Shown here one piece after another: positions 45,117 through 53,983 of a DNA stretch of 64,000 nucleotides. The stretch is from contig CASEME010000020.1 in NCBI GenBank assembly GCA_949289125.1, forward strand, positions 24,552-88,551. The letters run 5' to 3'. The notes below the pieces were generated by a model. The model saw only the letters and a list, made by a program, of their open reading frames with translations, was not told where the DNA came from and made no database searches. How positions within the stretch are numbered: the first letter of the stretch is position 1; each line of letters begins with the position of its first letter. The DNA is from an uncultured Eubacteriales bacterium (GTDB lineage: Bacteria > Bacillota > Clostridia > Christensenellales > CAG-314). Position numbers and translations under genes: made by a program.

Positions 45117-46311
45117 ATGTATACTCTTTTACTTACAATTATTTATCTTGCTTTTATCAGCCTCGGTTTGCCCGACTCGCTATTGGGTTCGGCATGGCCG
45201 GCAATTTACCCTGACTTCAATGTACCCGTATCCTACATGGGTATTGTGTCTATGGTAATATCGGCAGGCACAATAGTATCCAGCCTGTTATCCAACAAGT
45301 TGACAACCAAACTCGGCACCAACATTGTCACGGCATTCAGCGTATTGCTGACAGCTGTTGCACTGTTTGGTTTTTCCTTTGCCAATGCATTTTGGATGCT
45401 GATTGTATTTGCTATCCCCTACGGACTTGGTGCCGGAGCAATAGACGCCGCACTCAACAATTATGTGGCTATGAACTATTCGTCCAGACACATGAGCTGG
45501 CTGCATTGCTTTTGGGGAGTGGGCACAATAATAAGCCCGTTTGTCATGAGTTACGCACTCACAACCACTACTTGGAACGATGGTTACCGCATTGTCGGTT
45601 TTGTACAGATAGGAATATGCTTGTTGCTGTTTTTTACTCTGCCTTTGTGGAAAAAGCAAAAAAAACGCCGACACGCAACCCACCAAAACCGTCAGCATTG
45701 CCAGTGCTTTGAAGATAAAAGGCGTACCTTTTTTGCTGATAGGATTTTTTGCATACTGTGCCGCTGAGGCTACGGCAATGTCTTGGGCAAGCACATACTT
45801 TACAGAAGTAAAAGGTTTCACTGTGGAAAAAGCCGCACAGTTTGCTTCGTTGTTTTGCATAGGTATGACGGTAGGCAGATTTTTGAGCGGTTTTGTCAGC
45901 AACAAGGCAGGCGACAGAAACATGATATTGATAGGCACGTCTATACTGTTGTGCGGGACAATAATGCTGATGTTGCCTATTACAAATTCCGTCTTTTCTC
46001 TCATTGCCTTTTGCATAATGGGACTAGGCTGTGCGCCCATTTATCCAAGCATTATTCACGCAACACCCGACAACTTCGGGGCAGAAAACTCTTCCGCTGT
46101 AATTGGAATACAAATGGCAAGTGCGTACATAGGCACAACCTTTATCCCTCCACTGTTTGGCGTTTTAGGTAGACTGCTTGGATTTGCCATTATGCCCTAT
46201 TACCTGTTGATTTTTGTAATACTTATGATAGTAATGACCGAAATTACTTTCAAAATTGCACGAAAAAACAAGCAGCTTTGTGCTCAAAATAGTCAAGATA
46301 GCAATGTATAA
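45117..46311 (+). pseudogene. MFS transporter with one-base frameshift
   Basis: Reads as one ~398-residue, 12-TM major facilitator from ATG 45117. The first six TM segments (LGLPDSLLGSAWPAIYPDF near the start) are in one frame up to PLWKKQKK. The A run at 45658-45665 has eight A; seven would join directly to the second frame, which continues through SIASALKIKGVPFLLIGFF and six more TM segments. Resembles fucose/glucose-type or Bacillus YfkF-like MFS proteins. A frameshift, homopolymer error or slippage are all possible. Confidence 0.82.
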
Positions 46312-46314
46312 ATT

Positions 46315-46349
46315 TTGCAGGCCTCAATTTTTGGCGTCTGCAATTTTTA
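46315..46349 (+). terminator. Weak terminator after MFS gene
   Basis: Stem TTGCAG / CTGCAA with TTTTTAG. Confidence 0.5.
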
Positions 46350-46429
46350 GTTTTAATCAATAACACTATTACCAAACACATTGTTTGATATTTTTTCTGA
46401 CATCTGTTTGTTTTTGTTAAAAATCAGTA

Positions 46430-46457
46430 TTGAAAATATCACTTTTTTATGTATAAT
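46430..46457 (+). promoter_or_regulatory. Promoter of DUF4375-type gene
   Basis: TTGAAA, 16-bp spacer, TATAAT; AGAGGAGGG RBS follows. Confidence 0.75.
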
Positions 46458-46494
46458 CATTTTGTTGTAACGGTTTCAAGAGGAGGGCGTCTAT

Positions 46495-47999
46495 ATGGAT
46501 ACACAGTCAATAGTATTGCTCGTATTTGCAATATTACTTTTCTTCTTTGGTATAGGTTTTGCTTTATATAGTAGTTTGAAGGAAGTGAGGAACAACAAAC
46601 AAATTGAAGAAAACCTAAAAATGCTGGACAAAATAAACAGGGAAAAAGAACGCCAATTTTTGTTGCAAACAGCTAACGATGTTTTGATTGAGGAAGATTA
46701 TTTTCAAAAATTGCTTGACTGGGCAAATATCAACGTACTTTCCGACTTGCCCGATTACCTACGAACTTACTATGTCATGTATGAGCTGTACGACTCTTTG
46801 TGCGAAACAGGTATCAATGAATTTTTTGTCAATGCTCGCTTTTATGACGGACGTGAATGTCAAACCTACCTGCTACAATGTTGCAAAAGCTTTGGCAACA
46901 GAAAACTTACCCGACTTTGCAAAAAAGCACTTGCAATAGAAAAGAAATACAAAATATCCGAGGAAGAAGACTGGTCAGAAGCCTGCCAAAAAGCGCTGGA
47001 AAAGCCGGACAAAAAGATTTACAAGTTTGACGATAAATATACCAAGCTATTAAAAGAAAGCAAGCAAAGCAAGACGCAAAACTGCAAAAACACAATCTTA
47101 ATCGTTTGCAATGGATAAAGTATGCTGATCATATATTGATTTATCAAAAGTACAAAGAATATATATTTGATTGGGCTAACAAATACGGCATTGAAAATTT
47201 AGCGCCCTATGTCAAAACATATTATGTTCTATCCAGATTGAACGACGACTTGTGCGGCGTTGGTATAAAGCCTTTTTTGCGCAATGGTACATTAGGCGAC
47301 AGACACCACTTAAAAGACTACCTCATTGACAGCTGTAAGGAAATAAACAACACAACGTTGACACAACTATGCAACCAAGTGCTCGATTTGGAACAACAAT
47401 ACAATATCTCGCAAAACGAGTTGCTGCCTTTTCCATGTGAAGAACAATTACAAAACTTGAACACGAAATTTGTGCAGTTTAACAATAAGTATTCTTTGAA
47501 CGATATGATTGAGGAATATTTTGGCAAAAAATACCACAAAGACTGTATGGGTATGTTTGGAATTGTACAAGCGGGCTATACAAGACAATTTTTGGCAAGT
47601 AAAGACAAGGACGCTGACTACGATATTTTTGTCGGTTGGTACAGTGACAGTTGCCGTGAGTATGACACCGCTATGCGCAACAATCCCACACTTTACGGCG
47701 CATATATTGCAATGTCTTACCACAATGAAGTGTGCAACGGAGGCTTTGACCAGTTTTGGGACTATGCGGAAAACTCAAAATGGGATTTGGAACAAATAAA
47801 GACGTTGTTTCAACAAGTGTTGCCTGCCGATATGTATAAGTTGTATGTGACAGCACTTACTACACACAACAACGGACAAGACTGCGAAGAACTTAACCAG
47901 CAATACGACTATGACAAAATGCAAGATGAAGTTTTGCCCCAATTAGCAGCAAAAGTGGGCGACTATTACCGTCAACGAGCTACGACTCACAATAAATAA
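46495..47999 (+). pseudogene. DUF4375 (DMP19-like) repeat protein, probably split by a frameshift
   Basis: N-terminal TM (~5-27) and coiled linker, then two ~110-residue homologous units (YLRTYYVMYELYDSLCETGI and YVKTYYVLSRLNDDLCGVGI) and a C-terminal DUF4375 unit (SYHNEVCNGGFDQFWDY). The first frame ends at 47118 in an unrelated tail, while the second frame is open from well before its only start (TTG 47106, no RBS) and reads QDAKLQKHNLNRLQWIKY. A -1 shift between ~47055 and 47080 would join them into one ~500-residue protein. Function of the family is unknown. Confidence 0.68.
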
Positions 48000-48045
48000 T
48001 TACTTCAATACCACCAAATAACAATTACCGCCCCTTGCACTCCCC

Positions 48046-48074
48046 TTGACACTACTACTTGTAGTACATATAAT
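48046..48074 (+). promoter_or_regulatory. Orphan consensus promoter with dyad in spacer
   Basis: TTGACA, 17-bp spacer, TATAAT. The spacer contains TACTAC-TT-GTAGTA (48053-48066), a possible operator. No normal gene follows within 400 bp. Confidence 0.75.
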
Positions 48075-48219
48075 AATTTTATTATGCAAACCTTATCGCT
48101 AAGTTTGCAAAAACAACCTTTTACACTACTCAATCGCTGCACTACAAATGTGGGGCTGACGGCGTATTAGGGATAAGGGTAGGTTATTGAGGCTATACCT
48201 ATATCAATTAGGAGAACTA

Positions 48220-48288
48220 ATGTTTGACAAAATAACGAGGAAAAAATTTAAAAGGGTTATTGTGTTTAAGTATACACCTATAAAATAA
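48220..48288 (+). CDS. Possible 22-residue cationic peptide
   Basis: ATG 48220 with TAGGAGAA 5 bp upstream. The product is 22 residues, strongly basic (ITRKKFKRVIVFKYTPIK). It lies 146 bp after the orphan promoter. It may be a real small peptide, a leader, or chance. Confidence 0.35.
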   Translation: MFDKITRKKFKRVIVFKYTPIK

Positions 48289-48410
48289 ATTTATCCTATC
48301 ACACTCACGTTTTGCACCATTACTTACGCATTAAAAATTTGTCTATATACCCGACAAAAACTGTAGAATACCATTTTTGCTGTATCCATTACAATATTTA
48401 TATAAGTTCA

Positions 48411-48439
48411 TTGACACAAATACACATACTCTGTATAAT
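48411..48439 (+). promoter_or_regulatory. Consensus promoter of 2TM gene
   Basis: TTGACA, 17-bp spacer, TATAAT. Confidence 0.88.
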
Positions 48440-48474
48440 TTTATTATATAAATTGCACTAAAATGGAGCATACA

Positions 48475-49005
48475 ATGAGCGAAAACAAGCGTTGCACTAC
48501 TTTTTCTTACCTTACAGCTTTTGTAGGGTTGCATTGGGCATTGTTTATCGGTTGTGCGTTGTTTGCATATTTGGCAATAGACCGTGCACAAGACATAGAA
48601 GCAAAGGGCACAACAACTGTTGTTGTGTTTGCCTGTTTGGCAACTATTTTCCTTATTGGGCTTGTTGTATCTTTTGTACTAACTGTCAGAGCAGGTTGGA
48701 TAAGCCCCGTATTGTTTGACAACGAAAAAGTCTGTCAACGACAGCACGGCAAAATGATAAGTTGGTATTGGCAAGATATAACGGACATTAGCTGTCACAC
48801 GCATAGGGCGTGGCCTTTCAAAAATTCGTTGGAGCTGCCTCTATTCAAAATCAAATGTTGTAAACACAATTATACGCTATCTTTTGTGGCAACAAAACAG
48901 GTGCGCCAACAATTTACTTCATTGTGCACCAACCAAGCAATCAATGAGAAATTTAGCCAACTTCTGAAAGAGTGCGGCTTTTATTACACAGCAAACGATA
49001 AGTAA
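48475..49005 (+). CDS. Two-TM protein with PH-like C-terminal domain
   Basis: 176 residues from ATG 48475 (GGAG 7 bp upstream). TM segments ~13-38 and ~50-75, then ~100 residues of beta-rich domain with KMISWYWQDITDI and FKIKCCKHNYTLSFV, like bacterial PH-type domains. It resembles the protein at 49654-50148 in layout. Function unknown. Confidence 0.68.
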   Translation: MSENKRCTTFSYLTAFVGLHWALFIGCALFAYLAIDRAQDIEAKGTTTVVVFACLATIFLIGLVVSFVLTVRAGWISPVLFDNEKVCQRQHGKMISWYWQDITDISCHTHRAWPFKNSLELPLFKIKCCKHNYTLSFVATKQVRQQFTSLCTNQAINEKFSQLLKECGFYYTANDK

Positions 49006-49267
49006 GTCTTACGCATTGAATATCAAAGTTGCAATGTTATACATGCTATGTTGAGTTGCACTATAAAACTGACCAATGATTACAACGCACGAAGATGTAC
49101 TAAATTAAATAAAAAAACAGAAAATAGTTGAAATAAAGAAAAAAACAAGTTAAACTCGCTACAAATTTGCACAAATAGGTAACAACACACAGCAATAGAC
49201 ATACTGTTGCTTTGTTGGTGGGACAACTGTACACACTACATATTACTATTATTGTTACGAGGAAACA

Positions 49268-49576
49268 ATGCTTAGTACTCTTACAAGACTTGCCAAAGAG
49301 ATAATAGAACAATGCAACTTGGCTACTGATACAGCGCATTGTCCCAATAGAGAAGTGATTGGGATAATAAAGCGCGAGTTTGAACAGCAATATATGTCGC
49401 TTACTAACAACAATAAAGTTGTAGTACTCAACAAATACAAAGATTTGTGGGCTACACGCACAATAGTAGATAGCGCCAACTTGGAGTACAACCAAGATTT
49501 GTTTGAAAAGGTTTTCCAATTTGCAGAGCTTTGCAAAAAGGTAAACGAACAATATCTTGTAGTTGTGCACAACTGA
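49268..49576 (+). CDS. Small helical protein, unknown
   Basis: 102 residues; RBS ACGAGGA. Helical, soluble: TRLAKEIIEQC, PNREVIGIIKREFEQQY, LFEKVFQFAELCKKV. No family recognised. Confidence 0.6.
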   Translation: MLSTLTRLAKEIIEQCNLATDTAHCPNREVIGIIKREFEQQYMSLTNNNKVVVLNKYKDLWATRTIVDSANLEYNQDLFEKVFQFAELCKKVNEQYLVVVHN

Positions 49577-49653
49577 CAAAAGTATTAGCAATGCGATATG
49601 GCAACTGACTGTTATTGCTTACATTACACCGTTACGTGGAGGCAAGGCTTAAA

Positions 49654-50148
49654 GTGAAAAAAGAACTGAAATTAAAGAATGCTATTTATTCAAGTTTTGC
49701 TGTGGGTATATTCTTTTCGTGTTGTGTAATATTTACTTGCACATTCGGCATAGTCTTCACATACTTTGCTGAAGAGGCACGGGATTTTACAGTAGTATTA
49801 ACTATAGGTGGAGCAGTAATAGCAGGTATTTGGATAATTACACTAACAGCAATGTTGTTTTGTAAAACTATTATTGTTACTGACGCGGAATTTAGAGTAT
49901 ATAGGTGGAAAAAACTAAAATGGTCAGTACGCAAAGAAAATATATTAGAATGTATTTATACAAAACCCGCTTGGTACAAGTTTCTTTTTCCAATGGAAAC
50001 GCTGAATATGTATAGTTTTCAATTTGATACAGAAGACGAAGGTATTTCACCCAGACATTATCTTGATTTGTCATATAAACAAGTAAAGAAGATACAAGAA
50101 AACTTTGATTACAATATAAGAATAATAGGTTCCATTAACGAACAATAA
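49654..50148 (+). CDS. Two-TM protein with PH-like domain
   Basis: 164 residues from GTG 49654 (GGAGG 11 bp upstream). TM ~12-40 and ~47-72 are followed by TDAEFRVYRWKKLKWSVRKE and NILECIYTKPAW, a beta-rich PH-like domain. The frame after its TAA continues open into the next (truncated) gene. Confidence 0.68.
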   Translation: MKKELKLKNAIYSSFAVGIFFSCCVIFTCTFGIVFTYFAEEARDFTVVLTIGGAVIAGIWIITLTAMLFCKTIIVTDAEFRVYRWKKLKWSVRKENILECIYTKPAWYKFLFPMETLNMYSFQFDTEDEGISPRHYLDLSYKQVKKIQENFDYNIRIIGSINEQ

Positions 50149-50520
50149 CAGGCAATAAACATACTGTCTGTTGTAATATTGATTGTGCCTGTATATCTTA
50201 CTGTCAAAAACAGCAACAACAAAAGACAGATTAACATATGGTTAGCCGATGCAGTAAAGCTAATGGCATACGCTTGCACTATTGGTCAATACAAAGCGCC
50301 AACTTTGCCCAAAGGCATACGCATACGAGCAACTTTTGAACTAAACGGCAAAAAGTATCACAAAGAAAGCGACATAAAAGTATTTGGAGGGGCAATGGGA
50401 TACATAGCCTCTTTCAAAAAGTATGCCGACAGATACATAAATATTTTGTATTTGCCGCAGTATGACCAAGTAATGATACTAAAGGACACCGTCAATACCA
50501 CCAAAAACACAATACAATAG
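50149..50520 (+). pseudogene. 5'-truncated paralogue of the KVFGG 2TM protein
   Basis: Homologous to residues ~70-171 of the protein at 13738-14253: NIWLADAVKL, KVFGGAMGYIASFKKYADR, YLPQYDQVMILK. Only the second TM survives (NILSVVILIVPVYL) and no good start or RBS exists (TTG 50179 at best). It is in frame with the preceding gene, separated only by that TAA, as if a deletion joined the two. Confidence 0.65.
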
Positions 50521-50535
50521 GAGTAATTAGTTATT

Positions 50536-50754
50536 ATGCGCAACATAAAGGTTAGCCAACGAGAGTTGGAATTGTTGAACAAATGCGGATGCACCCTTAA
50601 TAATGTATATGTGGAGTGTTCCGAAAAGCAAGCAGAAAGTATAATCAACAATATTTCTAACTATTTTGCCAACAAGGGACTACAACACAATGGCGAGCCC
50701 AACGAGTTGGGAATTGAACTGGAAAACTTGTTGGATAAGTTTTACAAAGAGTGA
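50536..50754 (+). CDS. Small soluble protein, unknown
   Basis: 72 residues; AGGAG 12 bp before ATG. Acidic helical: SQRELELLNKCGCTLNNVYV and SEKQAESIINNISNYFANKG. Probably co-transcribed with the preceding genes. Confidence 0.55.
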   Translation: MRNIKVSQRELELLNKCGCTLNNVYVECSEKQAESIINNISNYFANKGLQHNGEPNELGIELENLLDKFYKE

Positions 50755-50985
50755 GTACTTGCACCACACAACAATTTGTACCACTATATACTACAGAGAT
50801 TGTTATGCGCAACAAAATAGTTACTTTGTAACAATTTATCCATTGGGTAACAAATAACATGTTGTTGCTTTGCGTTGCAAATTGATTGATAACCAACATT
50901 TACATACGCTACATCACACTGTACACCTATACACTCATTGAACAACGGACACTACAAAAAAAAACTGTATATGCTCTTTGTTGTA

Positions 50986-51032
50986 AAAAATAAGGACTGA
51001 GCACGGTACTATATCCGCCTCAGTCCTTTTTT
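50986..51032. terminator. Bidirectional terminator
   Basis: Stem AAGGACTGAG / CTCAGTCCTT with T runs on both strands, between convergent genes. The remaining 50755-50985 shows nothing else. Confidence 0.88.
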
Positions 51033-51084
51033 CAACTATTGATAGGTGACTTTGATACTGTTTACAACAGTTACAACACTGCTT

Positions 51085-52560
51085 TTACTTAGCTTGCAAC
51101 GCTTGCGCTGTGTTTTGCAAACGCTGTTCAAAGTACTGCTTTACAAGCTGTTTGTCGCCACTTGCAACTATTTTGCCACTATCCATCAGCAATGCTTTGT
51201 CGCACAATGCTTGCGCGCAACGCACATCGTGGGTGACGGTAACAATGGTATTGCCTGTCTGTTGATGCAATGTGTTGAGAATATCCACCAAGCGATACAG
51301 ACCGTTGTAGTCCTGCCCTACTGTTGGCTCGTCCAACAACAGCACTTCGGGCTGTGTTGCCACTACTGCGGCAATGGACAATCTACGCTTCTGTCCTTGC
51401 GAAAGTGACTGCGGATGTCTGTCCAACAAGTGTGATAGTCTGAACAGTTGGGCAATGTCCATAGCATACTGTTTGCTTACTGCGCCAAACTCTATTTCTT
51501 GCCTTACTGTGGGCATAAACAACTGGTAATCGGGGTTTTGGTACACTATACCTACCTTCTTAAACCACTTTTTGCTTGCTTTGCGTTTGACAAACACTTT
51601 GTCACTACTTTGTGTAACAATGTTGCCCGTTGTGGGTTTGTTGAGCCTTGCCACAACTCGCATAAGCGTTGTTTTGCCACAGCCGTTTTCGCCCAACAAT
51701 ACCACTCTTGCCCCTTTGGGGATAGTACAGTTGATATCCTTTAGTATTTGTTTACCTTTTACCGAATAAGTGACGTTTTGCAAGTCAAACAATATCTGCT
51801 CTGTGGGTTTTGTTGTACAAATATCGGGTATGGTGGCACAATTGTCATACAAATATTGTTGCGTATTGTTGACCACTGCAGTTTTACCTTGCGATAGTTG
51901 CCACACAACGTCGGCATAAGGTAACACCATATCCAACCTGTGTTCTACAATAATGATGCAGTAACCTACATCGCACAGCTTGCGCAATAGTTGCAACAAG
52001 TACACGGCATTTTCTTTGTCGAGGTTGGCAAGCGGTTCGTCCAAAATGACAATGCGTTGTCCCATGGCAAGTGTGGACGCAGTGATGAGCCGTTGCTTTT
52101 GTCCACCAGACAAAGTGTGAGTTGCGTCCTTTTTATCGAGCTTGAGCAAAGCGCATACGGTGTTTATCTGGTCGTCCATAGCACTTCTGTCCATTGCCAA
52201 GTTTTCACACCCAAAAGCTATCTCGTCCTCTACTATGCGGTTGATTATCTGTTGGTCGGCATTTTGCAACACAATGCCCACTTTGCGACATACACTGCCT
52301 ATGCTTTGCCCCGATATATCCACGTTGTCCACAAGTACTTCGCCTTGCAATTTGCCTTTGGTAATATTGGGAATAATGCCTGCAATTATGGATACCAACG
52401 TCGATTTGCCTTTGCCCGACATACCGCTAATTAGCGTCAACTGTCCGTAATGAGCGCAAAAATGCGCGTCCTCCAAAATATTGTCTTTGCCGTTGTAGCT
52501 AAATGTTACGCCCTTAAGGTGTATAGCAGGGTAATTAAGTTGAGAAGTTGCGTTTGTCAT
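51085..52560 (-). CDS. ECF transporter double ATPase (EcfA-EcfA')
   Basis: 491 residues with two ABC ATPase domains in one chain. Domain 1: Walker A GMSGKGKST, signature LSGGQKQR, Walker B IVILDEPLANLD. Domain 2: Walker A GENGCGKTT, signature LSQGQKRR, Walker B VLLLDEPTVGQD. Like YkoD-type fused energy-coupling factor ATPases. It powers uptake with the EcfT and S subunits encoded just upstream; ATG overlaps the EcfT stop. Last gene of the operon. Confidence 0.92.
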   Translation of the reverse strand: MTNATSQLNYPAIHLKGVTFSYNGKDNILEDAHFCAHYGQLTLISGMSGKGKSTLVSIIAGIIPNITKGKLQGEVLVDNVDISGQSIGSVCRKVGIVLQNADQQIINRIVEDEIAFGCENLAMDRSAMDDQINTVCALLKLDKKDATHTLSGGQKQRLITASTLAMGQRIVILDEPLANLDKENAVYLLQLLRKLCDVGYCIIIVEHRLDMVLPYADVVWQLSQGKTAVVNNTQQYLYDNCATIPDICTTKPTEQILFDLQNVTYSVKGKQILKDINCTIPKGARVVLLGENGCGKTTLMRVVARLNKPTTGNIVTQSSDKVFVKRKASKKWFKKVGIVYQNPDYQLFMPTVRQEIEFGAVSKQYAMDIAQLFRLSHLLDRHPQSLSQGQKRRLSIAAVVATQPEVLLLDEPTVGQDYNGLYRLVDILNTLHQQTGNTIVTVTHDVRCAQALCDKALLMDSGKIVASGDKQLVKQYFEQRLQNTAQALQAK

Positions 52561-53231
52561 AGCAGTATTACCAACAAAGCACCGCCTACGATGCTTAACA
52601 TATACAAAATGTGAAATATTGTTACATAAGACGGTCGGTACACCACAAAAGGTGTGCGTTCCATCACAAAGCCGCGCGTCTCTACCGAGAGTGCCAACGT
52701 ATCGGATATGTTGACAAGGCGCATAACAAAGGGCAACAACAATGCGCGATACAGTATGCGTATATTCAATATACCGCCTGCACCCCTTGTGCGCATTGCC
52801 TCACGCACACGAGCAATCTCTGTGCGCAAAGTGGGCGTAAAGGACATTGCAATAAGCATACCCAACGTGATGTGACGTGCAACACGCATCTGTTGGAAGC
52901 AACGCGTCATATCCACAGTGCGTATGCTCATACCGCCCACCATACCCAATAAAATAGCGCAAAAGCGATATATCATTGTGCGTGCTGCTACCCACGAGCC
53001 ATTGGCAAAGTAGCTGATTGTGGCAAATATACCGCCTATTACTACCAACGCTATGCCCACCTTGACAAGTGCACGCCAAAAGCCGAATATCAGCATAACT
53101 ACTGCGCACACAACAAAAAAGTACCATGCGTTCTGTTGCGTTGCCACCACCAATCCAAATACCACAACAAACACTCCGCACACCAAAGCTATGGCAGGGT
53201 TGAGCGGTTTTTTGACGCTGAAAAAGGTCAT
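52557..53231 (-). CDS. ECF transporter transmembrane coupling protein EcfT
   Basis: 224 residues from ATG 53231, overlapping the S-component stop (ATGA). About five TM segments and the coupling motif TEIARVREAMRTRGAG, where EcfT helices contact the ATPases. A longer upstream start would run back into the S component gene and is unlikely. Confidence 0.9.
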   Translation of the reverse strand: MTFFSVKKPLNPAIALVCGVFVVVFGLVVATQQNAWYFFVVCAVVMLIFGFWRALVKVGIALVVIGGIFATISYFANGSWVAARTMIYRFCAILLGMVGGMSIRTVDMTRCFQQMRVARHITLGMLIAMSFTPTLRTEIARVREAMRTRGAGGILNIRILYRALLLPFVMRLVNISDTLALSVETRGFVMERTPFVVYRPSYVTIFHILYMLSIVGGALLVILL

Positions 53232-53983
53232 TTCTTTATCACTCCTGCTTTTTTTAGTTCTTTTGCAATTTTTACACCTATAGTTGCGCCCAATACGCAC
53301 ACTGCAAGCACGGCAACGCTCATACCTATAGCAATCCACACGTCACCGCCAACATAGGCATTGACTGCCTGACCAGCCTGCGCTTTGTCCTCAACTGTGT
53401 AAAAAAACCTTATCCACACATACAAAAAGGGCAATGTCAACGGCATATACAATGCAGACGCAAAGGCACAAGCAATGTTTTTACCGTAATTTCTGAACAA
53501 CACAATGGTAAACAGTTCGGATATCACCGCACACGCAAGCAAACATACAAACATAGGCGGAAACATAAATACCAACACTATACCACTGAACAGTGCCATA
53601 AAGCACAACGCCCCCACTTTGCGCACTTTCATAAGCCCTATTGCCGGGAATATGGAAAACTGCAATCCCAAGCACAGCTGAATAATACCAAACAGCGGTA
53701 CTTGCGTGATAAGCGGCATAACTGCACCGCTAAGCAACATACACGCCGCCATAATGGCAAGAAATACCACGTCACTTATGCCAAACCGTCTGAACGCCGA
53801 TTTGTCTCGCCCTGTACTGCTTGCAACATAGGGGTGTGCTGTTGCCGCATTTGCCGTTATGTGGCTGACAAGCACTTCTATGTTGGCACTGTCTTGTTGC
53901 GTGTTGGTGGCAACAACTGCCGCTTTGGCGTCACGAGCAGACGTGCAAGTGTTAAGTTGTGCGCACTTGTCGTTAGTTTGCAT
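53228..53983 (-). CDS. MptD-type ECF S component
   Basis: 251 residues. A ~75-residue hydrophilic N-terminal extension precedes five to six TM segments (GISDVVFLAIMAACMLLSGA; FGIIQLCLGLQFSIFPAIG). This S-component type is often encoded with EcfT, EcfA and two exporter-like ABC half-transporters. Ligand unknown; a metal-chelate or tetrapyrrole-like ligand is only a guess. GGAGG RBS; overlaps the preceding gene by 11 bp. Confidence 0.8.
   Translation of the reverse strand: MQTNDKCAQLNTCTSARDAKAAVVATNTQQDSANIEVLVSHITANAATAHPYVASSTGRDKSAFRRFGISDVVFLAIMAACMLLSGAVMPLITQVPLFGIIQLCLGLQFSIFPAIGLMKVRKVGALCFMALFSGIVLVFMFPPMFVCLLACAVISELFTIVLFRNYGKNIACAFASALYMPLTLPFLYVWIRFFYTVEDKAQAGQAVNAYVGGDVWIAIGMSVAVLAVCVLGATIGVKIAKELKKAGVIKK

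Larger units (their letters stand above)
48000..48474. other. Intergenic region with orphan promoter
   Basis: No gene above 30 codons. Contains a perfect promoter (48046-48074), a possible 22-residue peptide (48220-48288) and the promoter of the next gene. Confidence 0.6.
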
